From: Nocardioides halotolerans DSM 19273
GTDB taxonomy: Bacteria > Actinomycetota > Actinomycetes > Propionibacteriales > Nocardioidaceae
DNA: 64,000 nucleotides
Direction: 5' to 3'
Assembly (NCBI RefSeq): GCF_000422805.1
Contig: NZ_AUGT01000009.1
Location: 320,727 to 384,726 of the forward strand
Positions 7,960 through 16,227 of this stretch are shown here, in pieces. The translations under genes and the position numbers were made by a program. The notes below the pieces were generated by a model that saw only the letters and a program-made list of their open reading frames with translations, did not search any database and was not told the origin of the DNA. Position 1 is the stretch's first letter, and every line of letters begins with the position of its first letter.

Positions 7960-9264
7960 GTGACTCGGGCCTGCTTCGTCCCTCCGTACCTCCTCCGCCA
8001 GATCGCGCTGACCCGGCCGGAGGAGACCGACTGGGTCGAGCAGATGCTCGCGCACGACGACGGCGTCCGGCTGCAGCGCACGGCGCTCGCGCCGGCGGCG
8101 GCCACGGGCGCTGACTGGGTCGTGCACACCGCACGCAACGGGTCCGCGCTGCCGGGGATCGTCGTGCGGACCGCGGGCGACGGGCCGAGCGGTGACGCCG
8201 CGGTCGACGAGGCGGCGGACGGGGTCGCGGCGTCGCTGGCGATGTTCGCCGAGGTCTACGGCCGCGACTCCTTCGACGACGCCGGTGCGACCGTGGTGGC
8301 GACGGTGCACTACCAGCGCGGCTACGACAACGCGTTCTGGAACGGCGAGCAGCTCGTGTTCGGCGACGGCGACGGTCGGATCTTCGGCCGGTTCACCAAG
8401 CCGGTCGACGTGCTCGGCCACGAGCTGACCCACGCGGTCACCGAGCGCGCGGCCGGGCTGGTCTACGAGGGTCAGTCCGGCGCGCTCAACGAGTCGGTCT
8501 CCGACGCGTTCGCGGCCTGCCTCAAGCAGCGGCTGCTCGGGCAGGACGCACTGGCCGGCGACTGGCTGATCGGCGCCGGGCTGTTCCTGCCCGGCGTGGC
8601 CGGCCGCGCGCTGCGCGACATGGCACATCCCGGCACGGCGTACGACGACCCGGTGCTCGGCCGCGACCCGCAGCCCGCCCACATGGACGACTACGTCGAC
8701 ACCACCGACGACCACGGGGGAGTCCACCTCAACTCCGGCATCCCCAACCGCGCCTTCCACCTCGCGGCCACCGCGATCGGCGGCTCCTCGGCCGAGGGCG
8801 CCGGCCGGATCTGGTACGCCGCCCTCACCGGTGGGTTGCCCAGCCGCGCCGACTTCGCCACCTTCGCGGCGGCCACCGTCGCAGCCGCTGGCGAGCACGC
8901 CTCGGCCGTGGAGGAGGCGTGGGCGAGCGTCGGCGTGACGCCCCAGACCGGCACCGCGGGGCCGGGCCAGCCTCCGCCGGTCACCGTCGGCCGGCGCGTG
9001 CACGTCCGGCGTACGGGGGGCTTCGCCGGGCTCACCGCCGACGGCGAGGTCGACCTCGACGCCGACGACCGCCGCGCCCCGGAGCTGGCCGCGCTGGTCG
9101 ACCGCATCGACCTGCGCGAGGTGCGGGCCGGCGACCCCAGGCCGGACATGTACGTCTACGCCTTCGACCTCTGCGGCGACTGCGCCACGGTGCCCGAGCA
9201 GCACCTCACGACCGACTTGCGGCGGGTCGCCGAGCTGGTGCTCACGCCCGACGTCGCGGGGTAG
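7960..9264 (+). CDS. Protealysin-like M4 metalloprotease with a fused emfourin-like inhibitor domain
   Basis: The 434-residue protein starts at a leaderless GTG and has no signal peptide, as in protealysin. The N-terminal CFVPPYLLRQIA (5-16) matches the short protealysin propeptide motif. The thermolysin-type core has HELTH (154-158, zinc ligands and catalytic Glu), GALNES (174-179, third ligand E178) and GGVHLNS (253-259, catalytic His). After a Pro/Gly linker (about 330-342), residues 343-434 (VHVRRTGGFAGLTADGEVDL onward) resemble emfourin, the protealysin inhibitor encoded as a separate partner gene in Serratia. A protease carrying its own inhibitor is an unusual arrangement. The gene ends inside a very long hairpin. 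Confidence 0.87.
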   Translation: MTRACFVPPYLLRQIALTRPEETDWVEQMLAHDDGVRLQRTALAPAAATGADWVVHTARNGSALPGIVVRTAGDGPSGDAAVDEAADGVAASLAMFAEVYGRDSFDDAGATVVATVHYQRGYDNAFWNGEQLVFGDGDGRIFGRFTKPVDVLGHELTHAVTERAAGLVYEGQSGALNESVSDAFAACLKQRLLGQDALAGDWLIGAGLFLPGVAGRALRDMAHPGTAYDDPVLGRDPQPAHMDDYVDTTDDHGGVHLNSGIPNRAFHLAATAIGGSSAEGAGRIWYAALTGGLPSRADFATFAAATVAAAGEHASAVEEAWASVGVTPQTGTAGPGQPPPVTVGRRVHVRRTGGFAGLTADGEVDLDADDRRAPELAALVDRIDLREVRAGDPRPDMYVYAFDLCGDCATVPEQHLTTDLRRVAELVLTPDVAG

Positions 9265-9324
9265 TCCCTGACGAAACGGCCCCGGACCGGCGCGATCGGG
9301 GGCCGTTTCGTCACGGACTACCCC
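9258..9324. terminator. Bidirectional terminator hairpin, 26-base arms
   Basis: Two 26-base arms (9258-9283 and 9299-9324) pair at 25 of 26 positions around a 15-base loop. The structure lies between convergent genes and includes the TAG stop of the protease (9262-9264). No long T-run follows, as is usual in high-GC actinobacteria. The length and near-perfection exceed what termination needs. Confidence 0.75.
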
Positions 9325-9334
9325 GCCGCGGCGG

Positions 9335-10048
9335 TCAGGAGAGGGCGCGGTCGAGGGCCGCCTCGACGTGCAGGGTGGTGCAGGGGAAGACCGGGAGGTC
9401 GACGTCGGCCTGGTGGATGAGCAGCTCGAGCTCGGTGCAGCCGAGGAGGACGCCCTCGGCGCCGGCGTCCCAGAGCTGGTGGATCAGCTCGACCACGCGG
9501 CGCCGAGTCCGGTCGAGCACGTGGCCGTGCACGAGCTCCTCGTAGATGGCGGAGTTCAGCCAGTCGTGCTCCGAGGCCGGCGGCACGAGCACCTCGAAGC
9601 CGTGGCCGGCCATCCGGTCGGTGAAGAACCCGTCGGACATGGCGACCGTGGTGCCGATGAAGGCGACCCGCGCGACGCCGGCCTGCGCGCACGCGTCGGC
9701 GACGACGTCGGCCAGGTGCAGCAGCGGGATGTCGACGGCTGCCTGCACCTGGTCAGCGACCTTGTGGAACGTCGTCGTGCACAGCAGCAGGAAGTCCGCA
9801 CCGCCCCGCTCCACGCTGCGACCGGCCTCGGCGAGGAGCGCGCCGACCTGGTCCCAGCGCTCGGCGTCCTCGAGCTCGGTCAGCTCGGCGAAGTCGACGG
9901 TGCTCATCACGAGCCTGGGCGAGGCCAGCCCGCCCAGCCGCTTGCGCACGCCGAGGTTGAGGTCGCGGTAGTAGACCGCGCTGCTCTCCCAGCTCATGCC
10001 GCCGACGAGGCCGATCGTCTTCATCCCCGAGTGGGTCGTGGAGGCCAT
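9335..10048 (-). CDS. Aspartate/glutamate racemase family protein
   Basis: The 237-residue protein begins with MKTIGLVGGMSWESSAVYYR (from residue 9), the conserved N terminus of the Asp/Glu racemase superfamily. The two catalytic cysteines are in LLCTTTFH (about residues 89-96) and LLGCTELELL (about 203-212). The first site reads C-T-T rather than the more usual C-N-T. The family interconverts D- and L-amino acids or cleaves related substrates without a cofactor. The ATG at 10048 is given; a start at the second Met (10024) is equally plausible, because GGGG directly precedes it. Confidence 0.85.
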   Translation of the reverse strand: MASTTHSGMKTIGLVGGMSWESSAVYYRDLNLGVRKRLGGLASPRLVMSTVDFAELTELEDAERWDQVGALLAEAGRSVERGGADFLLLCTTTFHKVADQVQAAVDIPLLHLADVVADACAQAGVARVAFIGTTVAMSDGFFTDRMAGHGFEVLVPPASEHDWLNSAIYEELVHGHVLDRTRRRVVELIHQLWDAGAEGVLLGCTELELLIHQADVDLPVFPCTTLHVEAALDRALS

Positions 10049-10066
10049 GCGCTCACTCTTCCATGC

Positions 10067-10106
10067 TCACTCGCAGGTCACTCGAAGGTCACTCGCAGTC
10101 ACTCGG
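10067..10106. repeat. Four tandem copies of TCACTCGNAGG at a gene end
   Basis: TCACTCGCAGG, TCACTCGAAGG, TCACTCGCAG and TCACTCGG stand head to tail. The last copy contains the stop codon of the SDR gene on the minus strand, so the gene end appears to have been duplicated by slippage. No function is evident. Confidence 0.7.
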
Positions 10107-10893
10107 ACGGCGGCAGGCGGAACACCTTGTGCTGCGCGGCCTGCGCCCGCGGCCGGATCACGAGCTCGTCGACGTTCACGTGGGCGGGCCGGGTCGCCAT
10201 CCAGGTGATCGCGTCGGCGACGTCCTCGGCGGTCAGCGGGTCGGGTACGCCGCGGTAGATGGCGTCGGCCTTCTCCTGGTCGCCGCCGAACCGCACCAGC
10301 GCGAACTCGTCGGTCCTCACCATCCCCGGCGCGATCTCGCAGACGCGCACCGGCTGGTCCCACAGCTCCAGGCGCAGCGTCTCGGTGACCACCTGGGTGC
10401 CGTGCTTGGCGGCGGTGTAGCCGCCGCCGCCCTCGTAGGCGATCCGTCCGGCGGTCGAGCCGACGTTGAGGATCATCCCGTCGCCGCTGGCGACCAGCGC
10501 CGGCAGCAGCGCCCGGGTCGCCTGCATCAGCCCGATCACGTTGACCTCGAACATCCGCCGCCAGTCCTCGCTGTCGGCCTCCGCCACCGGCCCCGAGCCG
10601 AAGGCGCCGCCGGCATTGTTGACCAGCAGGTTGAGCGAGCCGCCCACCGTCGCCGCCAGCCGCGTCACCGAGTCGTTGTCGGTGACGTCGCACGGGACCG
10701 GCACCGCCGCTCCGCCCGCGGACGCGATCTCCTCGGCCAGCGCCTCGACCCGGTCGGCCCGGCGCGCGGCGCAGAACACCCGGAACCCCGCCTCGGCGAG
10801 CATCCTCGCGGTCGCCGCGCCGATGCCGCTGCTGGCACCGGTGACGACCGCGGTCCGGTCCGGTGTCCTCGCGCTGGTGGGACTGTCGCTCAT
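10099..10893 (-). CDS. Short-chain dehydrogenase/reductase
   Basis: From the ATG at 10893 the protein has 264 residues. TAVVTGASSGIGAATARMLA is the nucleotide-binding motif (TGxxxGxG), LNLLVNNAGG is the NNAG motif, the active site uses Ser (VGS) and YTAAK (YxxxK), and CEIAPGMVRT follows. All catalytic residues are present. The layout resembles YdfG-like NADP-dependent oxidoreductases that act on serine-like hydroxy acids or other small alcohols; the substrate is uncertain. CACAAT lies 7 bases before the ATG, suggesting a leaderless transcript, and no Shine-Dalgarno is present. A start at 10902 would add three residues. The gene is divergent from a small membrane-protein gene only 31 bases away. 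Confidence 0.85.
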   Translation of the reverse strand: MSDSPTSARTPDRTAVVTGASSGIGAATARMLAEAGFRVFCAARRADRVEALAEEIASAGGAAVPVPCDVTDNDSVTRLAATVGGSLNLLVNNAGGAFGSGPVAEADSEDWRRMFEVNVIGLMQATRALLPALVASGDGMILNVGSTAGRIAYEGGGGYTAAKHGTQVVTETLRLELWDQPVRVCEIAPGMVRTDEFALVRFGGDQEKADAIYRGVPDPLTAEDVADAITWMATRPAHVNVDELVIRPRAQAAQHKVFRLPPSE

Positions 10894-10924
10894 GGCCGCC
10901 ATTGTGGTGGCACACTGTCTGGTC

Positions 10925-11320
10925 GTGTCACCGACCTCCCTCTCGCGCCTCGCCGGCATCCTGGGTGGCCTGTGCTGGATGGGCCGGGCGATCCTCGACG
11001 ACGGCGACGGCCCGACCTCGCTCATCGACGGACTCCACTACGGCGGCCTCGCCCTGCTGGTGATCGCCCTGCTGGGCATCGGCGGCGGGCTGGTGTCGGG
11101 ACTGGTGGCGCTCCGCGTGGTGGTCGCGATCTGCCTCGTCGCGCTCGCCGCGGCGGTCGTGTCGTTCCTCCACCAGCAGTACACCGACCGGGCCGTCGAC
11201 GGGATCCTGGGCGGCCTGATGGTCGTCTACTGCATCATCGGCATCCTCGTACGCCGCAGCAGGGCCGCCGACGACGCGGTCGCGGAGCACCACCGCCCGC
11301 GGGGCTCGCACGCCGCCTGA
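10925..11320 (+). CDS. Small membrane protein with four helices
   Basis: From the GTG at 10925 the protein has 131 residues and is mostly four hydrophobic segments (ILGGLCWMGRAIL, GGLALLVIALLGIGGG, ALRVVVAICLVALAAAVVSF, ILGGLMVVYCIIGILV), ending in a charged His/Arg tail. I know no family for it. CACTGT sits 6 bases before the GTG, a weak match to the leaderless pattern. The promoter region is shared with the divergent SDR gene, so both may be controlled together. Confidence 0.65.
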   Translation: MSPTSLSRLAGILGGLCWMGRAILDDGDGPTSLIDGLHYGGLALLVIALLGIGGGLVSGLVALRVVVAICLVALAAAVVSFLHQQYTDRAVDGILGGLMVVYCIIGILVRRSRAADDAVAEHHRPRGSHAA

Positions 11321-11458
11321 GCGTGGAGCCGGGCGCCCAGCGAGCCCGGGCGGGGGAGCCCGGGCACCGCGCGGGTACCTGCGGGAATGAGCGGGGCCTC
11401 CACGAGGTTGCGGTCGTGGGGCGGTCCGCCCCCACACAGACTGGTGCAGGAGGTGCGC

Positions 11459-12715
11459 GTGGACGGGCTCCAGCGGCTGGCGATGATCAGCCTGCACACC
11501 TCGCCCCTCGACCAGCCCGGCACGGGCGACGCGGGCGGCATGAACGTCTACGTCATCGAGCTCGCCAAGCGGCTGGCCCGGCGCGGCGTCGAGGTCGACA
11601 TCTTCACGCGGGCCACGAGCTCCGCCCTCGACCAGGTGGTGGCGGCCTGCGACGGGGTCTCCGTCCGCCACATCCACGCGGGACCCTTCGAGGGGCTGAC
11701 CAAGCACGAGCTCCCGGCCCAGCTGTGCGTCTTCGCCCGAGAGGTGCTGCGCACCGAGGCGGCGCACCCGGTCGGCCACTACGACGTCGTGCACAGCCAC
11801 TACTGGCTGTCGGGCCAGGTCGGCGCGCTGGCCCGCGACCGGTGGGGAGTCCCGCTGGTCCACTCGATGCACACGATGGCCAAGGTCAAGAACGACGCGC
11901 TCGCCGAGGGTGACACCCCCGAGCCCGTGGCCCGCGTGATCGGCGAGGAGCAGGTCGTCGAGGCCGCCGACATGCTGATCGCGAGCACCGACCTCGAGGC
12001 CAAGCAGCTCATCGAGCTCTACGACGCCGACCCGGCCCGCGTCGAGGTCGTCCCGCCCGGCGTCGACCTCGACGTCTTCCGCCCCGCCCCGAAGGGCGAG
12101 GCCCGCGCTGCGCTGGGCCTGCCCGCGGACGCCGACGTCCTGCTCTTCGCCGGCCGGATCCAGCCGCTCAAGGCGCCCGACGTGCTGCTCCGCGCGGTGG
12201 CCGCGCTGCTCGAGCGCGAGCCGGGTCGCCGGGCCCGCACGGTGGTGCCGATCGTCGGCGGACCGTCGGGGTCGGGCCTCGACAAGCCGCAGGCACTCGC
12301 CGACCTCGCCTCGCAGCTCGGCCTCGACGACGTCGTGAGGTTCGTCCCGCCGGTGTCGCAGGACGAGCTCGCCCGGTGGTACGCCGCGGCCACCCTGGTC
12401 GCCGTGCCGTCGTACAACGAGTCCTTCGGCCTGGTCGCCGTCGAGGCCGAGGCGACCGGCACGCCGGTGCTGGCCGCGGCGGTGGGCGGCCTGACCACAG
12501 CGGTCCGCGACGGGCACAGCGGGCTCCTCGTCGAGGGCCACCGCACCGGCGACTGGGCAGACGCGCTGCAGCGGGTGCTCGGCGACGACGAGCTGCGCGC
12601 CCGGCTCGAGGCCGGCGCCCGCGAGCAGGCGCAGCTGTTCTCGTGGGACGCCACCGCTGAGGCCACGCTGCGCGTCTACGAGCAGGCGCGGTCCTCCGTG
12701 CTGGCCACGCTGTGA
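11459..12715 (+). CDS. mshA: D-inositol-3-phosphate glycosyltransferase MshA (mycothiol biosynthesis)
   Basis: MshA transfers N-acetylglucosamine from UDP-GlcNAc to 1L-myo-inositol-1-phosphate, the first step of mycothiol synthesis. The GT-B fold is clear: [20 protein letters not shown] binds substrate at the N terminus, [20 protein letters not shown] follows, and [15 protein letters not shown] and the E-x7-E type motif [20 protein letters not shown] form the UDP-sugar site. I prefer the GTG at 11459 because AGGAGG lies 5 bases before it; an ATG at 11387 would add 24 non-conserved residues. The downstream ybjN gene overlaps by four bases, the usual actinobacterial arrangement. Confidence 0.95.
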   Translation: MDGLQRLAMISLHTSPLDQPGTGDAGGMNVYVIELAKRLARRGVEVDIFTRATSSALDQVVAACDGVSVRHIHAGPFEGLTKHELPAQLCVFAREVLRTEAAHPVGHYDVVHSHYWLSGQVGALARDRWGVPLVHSMHTMAKVKNDALAEGDTPEPVARVIGEEQVVEAADMLIASTDLEAKQLIELYDADPARVEVVPPGVDLDVFRPAPKGEARAALGLPADADVLLFAGRIQPLKAPDVLLRAVAALLEREPGRRARTVVPIVGGPSGSGLDKPQALADLASQLGLDDVVRFVPPVSQDELARWYAAATLVAVPSYNESFGLVAVEAEATGTPVLAAAVGGLTTAVRDGHSGLLVEGHRTGDWADALQRVLGDDELRARLEAGAREQAQLFSWDATAEATLRVYEQARSSVLATL

Positions 12716-13266
12716 CCGCAGCAGAGGACAGGCTCCGGGCCTACCTGAAGGCCAACGACCTCGACTTCGACGAGCCCCGGCCGGGGCAGTTCTCGTTCGC
12801 CCTGCCCGGCGAGCGCAAGCTCCAGACGCCCGTGCGGCTCGACGTCGGGACCCACGCCCTGGGGGTGCACGCCTTCGTCTGCCGCCGACCCGACGAGAAC
12901 CACGAGCGCGTCTACGCGTGGCTGCTCCAGCGCAACCTCAAGCTCTTCGGCGTGGCGTTCGCCATCGACCGGGTCGGCGACATCTACCTCGACGGCCGGC
13001 TGCCGCTGGCCGTGCTCGACGACGACGACGAGCTCGACCGGCTGCTCGGGGCGGTGCTGACCACGGCCGACGAGTCGTTCAACTCCTTGCTCGAGCTCGG
13101 CTTCGCCTCCTCGATCCGCAAGGAGTGGGAGTGGCGCACGCTGCGCGGTGAGTCGACCGCCAACCTCGAGGCATTCCGCGGCTGGCTGGAGACGGGCGCG
13201 GACAACGGCGCGGGCAACGGCTCAGGAAGCGGCGAGGACGAGCGCGAACCCGACGAGGGCCGGTAG
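12712..13266 (+). CDS. YbjN-domain protein
   Basis: The 184-residue protein starts at a GTG inside the mshA stop (GTGA overlap). YbjN-type features include the N-terminal helix [20 protein letters not shown] and the strand-rich centre [20 protein letters not shown]. The family fold resembles type III secretion chaperones, and its role is unproven. The gene follows mshA in Mycobacterium and Streptomyces too. The last 25 residues are a Gly/Glu/Asp-rich tail that runs 45 bases into the convergent DUF1304 gene. Confidence 0.88.
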   Translation: MTAAEDRLRAYLKANDLDFDEPRPGQFSFALPGERKLQTPVRLDVGTHALGVHAFVCRRPDENHERVYAWLLQRNLKLFGVAFAIDRVGDIYLDGRLPLAVLDDDDELDRLLGAVLTTADESFNSLLELGFASSIRKEWEWRTLRGESTANLEAFRGWLETGADNGAGNGSGSGEDEREPDEGR

Positions 13267-13584
13267 CGCCTGCACGACCAGGATCTGGCGGCTCACGGTC
13301 ACGGCACCGTAGGCGCCGGCGACGATCACGCAGGCGAGGAAGAAGAGCTTCACGTCGTCGCGGTCGGCGACGAGGCCCCAGACCAGGCCGGCGCTCAGGA
13401 AGCCGTTGTAGAGACCCTGGTTGGACGCGAGCGTCCGGCTCTCGGCCGCGAACGCCGGATCGAGGCCGAAGGTCCGGTGCCCGGTCGGGGTGTCCCACAG
13501 GAACATCTCCAGCACCAGGAAGTAGAGGTGCAGGGCCGCGACCACACCGACGACCACGTCTCCTGCGATGCCCACGGCCCGCAT
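13222..13584 (-). CDS. DUF1304-family membrane protein
   Basis: The start at 13584 gives 120 residues with four predicted helices. The family signature is present: HLYFLVLEMFLWDTP near the first helix, FGLDPAFAAESRTLASNQGL in the loop, then YNGFLSAGLVWGL. The function of DUF1304 proteins is unknown. GCGAGG lies directly before the ATG. A longer form would add 17 residues without family support. The 3' end overlaps ybjN by 45 bases on the opposite strand, so transcription of one may interfere with the other. Confidence 0.82.
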   Translation of the reverse strand: MRAVGIAGDVVVGVVAALHLYFLVLEMFLWDTPTGHRTFGLDPAFAAESRTLASNQGLYNGFLSAGLVWGLVADRDDVKLFFLACVIVAGAYGAVTVSRQILVVQALPALVGFALVLAAS

Positions 13585-13600
13585 CCTCGCAGAAGGGGGA

Positions 13601-13633
13601 GGGGCGGTGACCGGGAGACCCGGCCACCGCCCC
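13601..13633 (-). terminator. Hairpin terminator of the secreted beta-sandwich protein gene
   Basis: Arms 13601-13615 and 13619-13633 pair over 15 positions with one G-T pair and a three-base loop. It lies 24 bases past the stop of the minus-strand gene that ends at 13658. Confidence 0.7.
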
Positions 13634-13657
13634 ACACCTGGAAGGAGCAGTCGACGA

Positions 13658-14992
13658 CTACTTCTTCTTGATGACCTTCCACTTCGCGCGCAGCGGCGTC
13701 GGGTCGACGTTGCCCGCTGCGTCGATCGCCCTGATCTGGATCTTGTGCTTGCCGTACTTCAGCTTCTTGAGCTTCAGCGGCGAGGTGCAGGGCTTGAACT
13801 TCTTCGCGGTGTCGACCTTGCACTCGAAGTGCGACCCGGCCTCGCTCGCCGTGAACTTGATGAGCGCAGACCTCTTGAACCCCGTCTTGGGTTTCTTCGT
13901 GAAGGTGGTCTCGGGTGGGATCACGTCCGAGGTCTTGATCTCCAGGGTCGGGAGGGCTCCGATCCAGCCACCGTCGGTGCCCGTGTCGTCGTTGACGAAC
14001 AGGTTCCACGTGCCGTTGGGCGCACTGCCGTCGAACACCGACAACGTGGCGCCGTACGGCGCTGCCGGAGCCGGGGCCGGGAAGGGGTCGGCACCTCCGT
14101 TGTTGGACGGCTTGAACGCGCCGCTCGGGCACGGGCCCGAGACCGGCATCGCCGCTGCCGCCTCGTCGTCGATCGTGAAGTTGGCGTTGAGCAGGTCGAT
14201 CGACCCGCAGACGTCCGACATCACCACCGCGGAGACACCCGTCGGACTGACGAGGACCATGTCCAGGTCGTCCGGCCAGGTGTGCGAGACGCCGTTGAGC
14301 TTGAGGTTGACGTCGGTGACGTTGCCGCTGAGGCCGGTGACGGCGATCGGCACGGGGTACGGCGACGCAGGCCCGCTGCCGGAGCTGCCCAGCGCCGGCA
14401 CGGTGATCGGCGCGGACGCGGCCGTCGTGATCTGGAGCGACCAGCCGCTGATCGAGCCGCCGTCCGCCCCGGGGAACTCGTCGGAGACGTAGAGGCGCCA
14501 GGTGCCATTGGGGCTCTTGCCGTTGAAGCCGGCCAGCGTGGTGATGGTCGGAGTCGTGTGCCACGTGTCGGCGCCGGGGGCGTCGGTCGGCTTCCACGTG
14601 CCCGCCGGGCAAGGACCGGCGTCGGGCAGGGCGGTGGCCGAGGCGTCGTCGAAGGTGAAGTTGCCGGTGGTGTCGGTGCCGCCGCAGGCGTCGGAGATCA
14701 GCGCGATGGCGGTGCCGTCGGGACCGATCAGCTCGATGTCGAGGTCGTCGGGGAAGGTGTGCGCCATCCCCTGGATCGTGACGTTGACATCGGTGATGGT
14801 CGTGCTCATCCCGAACTGCGTGATGTTCGTGATGTTGGTCGGCGTGACGGCGCCGGTCGTCGGGCTGATCGTGAGCACGGTGTTGTTGCTGAGGTTGAAC
14901 ACCGCCGCGTCGGCGGCCGGCACGGCAAGGGCCGTGACGCCGAGTGCGAGAGCCGCGCTGGCGAGGAGCGCGGCGGACTTCCTGAGGCCCAT
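13658..14992 (-). CDS. Secreted protein with two P-domain-like beta-sandwich repeats
   Basis: The ATG at 14992 has GGAGGAGAG upstream. Residues 1-29 are a signal peptide ending AADA. Two homologous modules follow (about 30-195 and 196-350). Each has DVNVTIQG-type or DVNLKLNG-type strands, HTFPDDLDIELIGPDGT or HTWPDDLDMVLVSPTGV, a FTFDD or FTIDDEA strand, a P-C-P-x-G loop, and NGTWRLYVSD or NGTWNLFVND. This is the pattern of proprotein-convertase P-like domains found on secreted bacterial proteins. A C-terminal Ig-like module (FECKVD, KFKPCTSPL, AIDAAGNVDPTP) ends the 444 residues. There is no catalytic domain, so a binding or surface role is likely. Confidence 0.8.
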   Translation of the reverse strand: MGLRKSAALLASAALALGVTALAVPAADAAVFNLSNNTVLTISPTTGAVTPTNITNITQFGMSTTITDVNVTIQGMAHTFPDDLDIELIGPDGTAIALISDACGGTDTTGNFTFDDASATALPDAGPCPAGTWKPTDAPGADTWHTTPTITTLAGFNGKSPNGTWRLYVSDEFPGADGGSISGWSLQITTAASAPITVPALGSSGSGPASPYPVPIAVTGLSGNVTDVNLKLNGVSHTWPDDLDMVLVSPTGVSAVVMSDVCGSIDLLNANFTIDDEAAAAMPVSGPCPSGAFKPSNNGGADPFPAPAPAAPYGATLSVFDGSAPNGTWNLFVNDDTGTDGGWIGALPTLEIKTSDVIPPETTFTKKPKTGFKRSALIKFTASEAGSHFECKVDTAKKFKPCTSPLKLKKLKYGKHKIQIRAIDAAGNVDPTPLRAKWKVIKKK

Positions 14993-15117
14993 GAGGGTCT
15001 CTCCTCCAGTTGCGGGTGGTTGATCCCCGAACGTCCTCCCCCGGCCAACCCGGCGTCAATGGTCACTGCGGGCCATTTGACCCGCGCACCTGGCGCATCC
15101 GCTTCGGGTCGTGGGGT

Positions 15118-16074
15118 TCAGCGAGGAGGCCCGGGCTCGACCGCGACGGTGCGGGGCTTGCGGCGCGCGACGGCCACGCCGACCAGGGCCAGCACCCCGC
15201 CGACGTAGGCCATCCGGGGCGGCGTCTCGTCGAGCAGGAGCCAGCCCATCACGATCGTGATCGGCGGGACGAGGTAGGTCGTCACCCCGAGGCTGCTGGC
15301 CGACATCGTGCGCAGGGCATAGGCGAACGTCGTGAACGCGATCGCCGTCGGGAACACGCCGAGGTAGACGACCCACCACACGTCGGAGGCCGACGCGTCG
15401 CGCGTGTCGTCGACGAGTCGGCCCACGAACGGCAGGCACACCACGGCCCCGACGGTGCAGGCCAGCCAGGTCACGTGGATCGCGGGCAGCCGGGCCACGA
15501 GCGGCTTCTGCAGCACGAGGCTCACCGAGTAGACGACAGCGGCGAGCAGGCACAGCACCACGCCGAGCACGCTGCGGTCCTCGCCCGAGTCTCCTGAGGC
15601 CGTGGCGATGAGAGCGACACCGCCGAACGCCAACGCGAGCCCGATCGCGAGGTAGGCGGTGAACCGCTCGTGGAGGAACAGGGCGGCCAACAGGGCCACG
15701 AGCACGGGCGACACCTGGATCAGCATCACGGCCGTGCCGGCGTCGACGTCCTGCTCACCGGCGTTGAGGGCGACGTTGTAGATGCCGAACCAGAGCACGC
15801 CGATGGTCACGATGGAGACCCACTGGCCGCGGGTCGGACGCGGCAGGCCGCGACTGAGGGCCACGGCGCCGAGGCAGACCGATCCGACCAGCAGCCTGCC
15901 GAGCGACAGCGAGCCGGCCGAGAAGCTGCCGGCGAGGTGACGGATCGCCACGAAGGCCGAGGCCCAGAGCAGCAGCGTGACCCCGACCGCTGCGAGGGGC
16001 AGCCAGGAGGGAGCGGTCGAGGCACCAGCAGGCGCGGACGCGTCGGACTGCTCGGCGGAGGACGTGGTGGTCAC
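15118..16074 (-). CDS. EamA-family (DMT) metabolite exporter
   Basis: The GTG at 16074 gives 318 residues and follows the leaderless arrangement exactly (TAGGCT plus 7 bases). Ten hydrophobic segments form two EamA repeats. The first starts with WLPLAAVGVTLLLWASAFVA and includes NAGEQDVDAGTAVMLIQVSP; the second contains SVSLVLQKPLV and LGVTTYLVPPITIVMGWLLL, with the usual Pro-Pro and D/E-T-P-P motif. EamA proteins export amino acids, purines or other metabolites; the substrate is unknown. The N-terminal 25 residues are Ser/Ala-rich and cytosolic. Confidence 0.88.
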   Translation of the reverse strand: MTTTSSAEQSDASAPAGASTAPSWLPLAAVGVTLLLWASAFVAIRHLAGSFSAGSLSLGRLLVGSVCLGAVALSRGLPRPTRGQWVSIVTIGVLWFGIYNVALNAGEQDVDAGTAVMLIQVSPVLVALLAALFLHERFTAYLAIGLALAFGGVALIATASGDSGEDRSVLGVVLCLLAAVVYSVSLVLQKPLVARLPAIHVTWLACTVGAVVCLPFVGRLVDDTRDASASDVWWVVYLGVFPTAIAFTTFAYALRTMSASSLGVTTYLVPPITIVMGWLLLDETPPRMAYVGGVLALVGVAVARRKPRTVAVEPGPPR

Positions 16075-16081
16075 GGCGCTC

Positions 16082-16087
16082 AGCCTA
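16082..16087 (-). promoter_or_regulatory. Leaderless -10 element (TAGGCT) of the EamA gene
   Basis: On the minus strand TAGGCT precedes the GTG at 16074 by 7 bases, identical in sequence and spacing to the elements at 389 and 44138. It fixes the start; two upstream in-frame start codons would lie before the promoter. Confidence 0.6.
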
Positions 16088-16179
16088 GGAAGAGGCACCG
16101 ACATCTGACACGCGGATATCGGTCCTCTGAGCACCACTTCCCGCCACGCGACTGCGGCGGGCTGGACGGCGGCCTTGTC

Positions 16180-16206
16180 TGACAGTTACTGTCAAAACAC
16201 AGTAAC
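16180..16206 (+). promoter_or_regulatory. TetR-type operator upstream of the MFS exporter gene
   Basis: Two overlapping perfect inverted repeats are present: TGACAGT-T-ACTGTCA (16180-16194), and GTTACTGT (16185-16192) with ACAGTAAC (16199-16206) around a six-base spacer. TTGTCT at 16175 and CACAGT at 16198, 17 bases apart, could be the promoter, so a bound repressor would block it. The cognate regulator is probably the TetR gene at 17630, last in the same operon. Confidence 0.7.
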
Positions 16207-16227
16207 CATCAGATTGGAGTCGATGTC

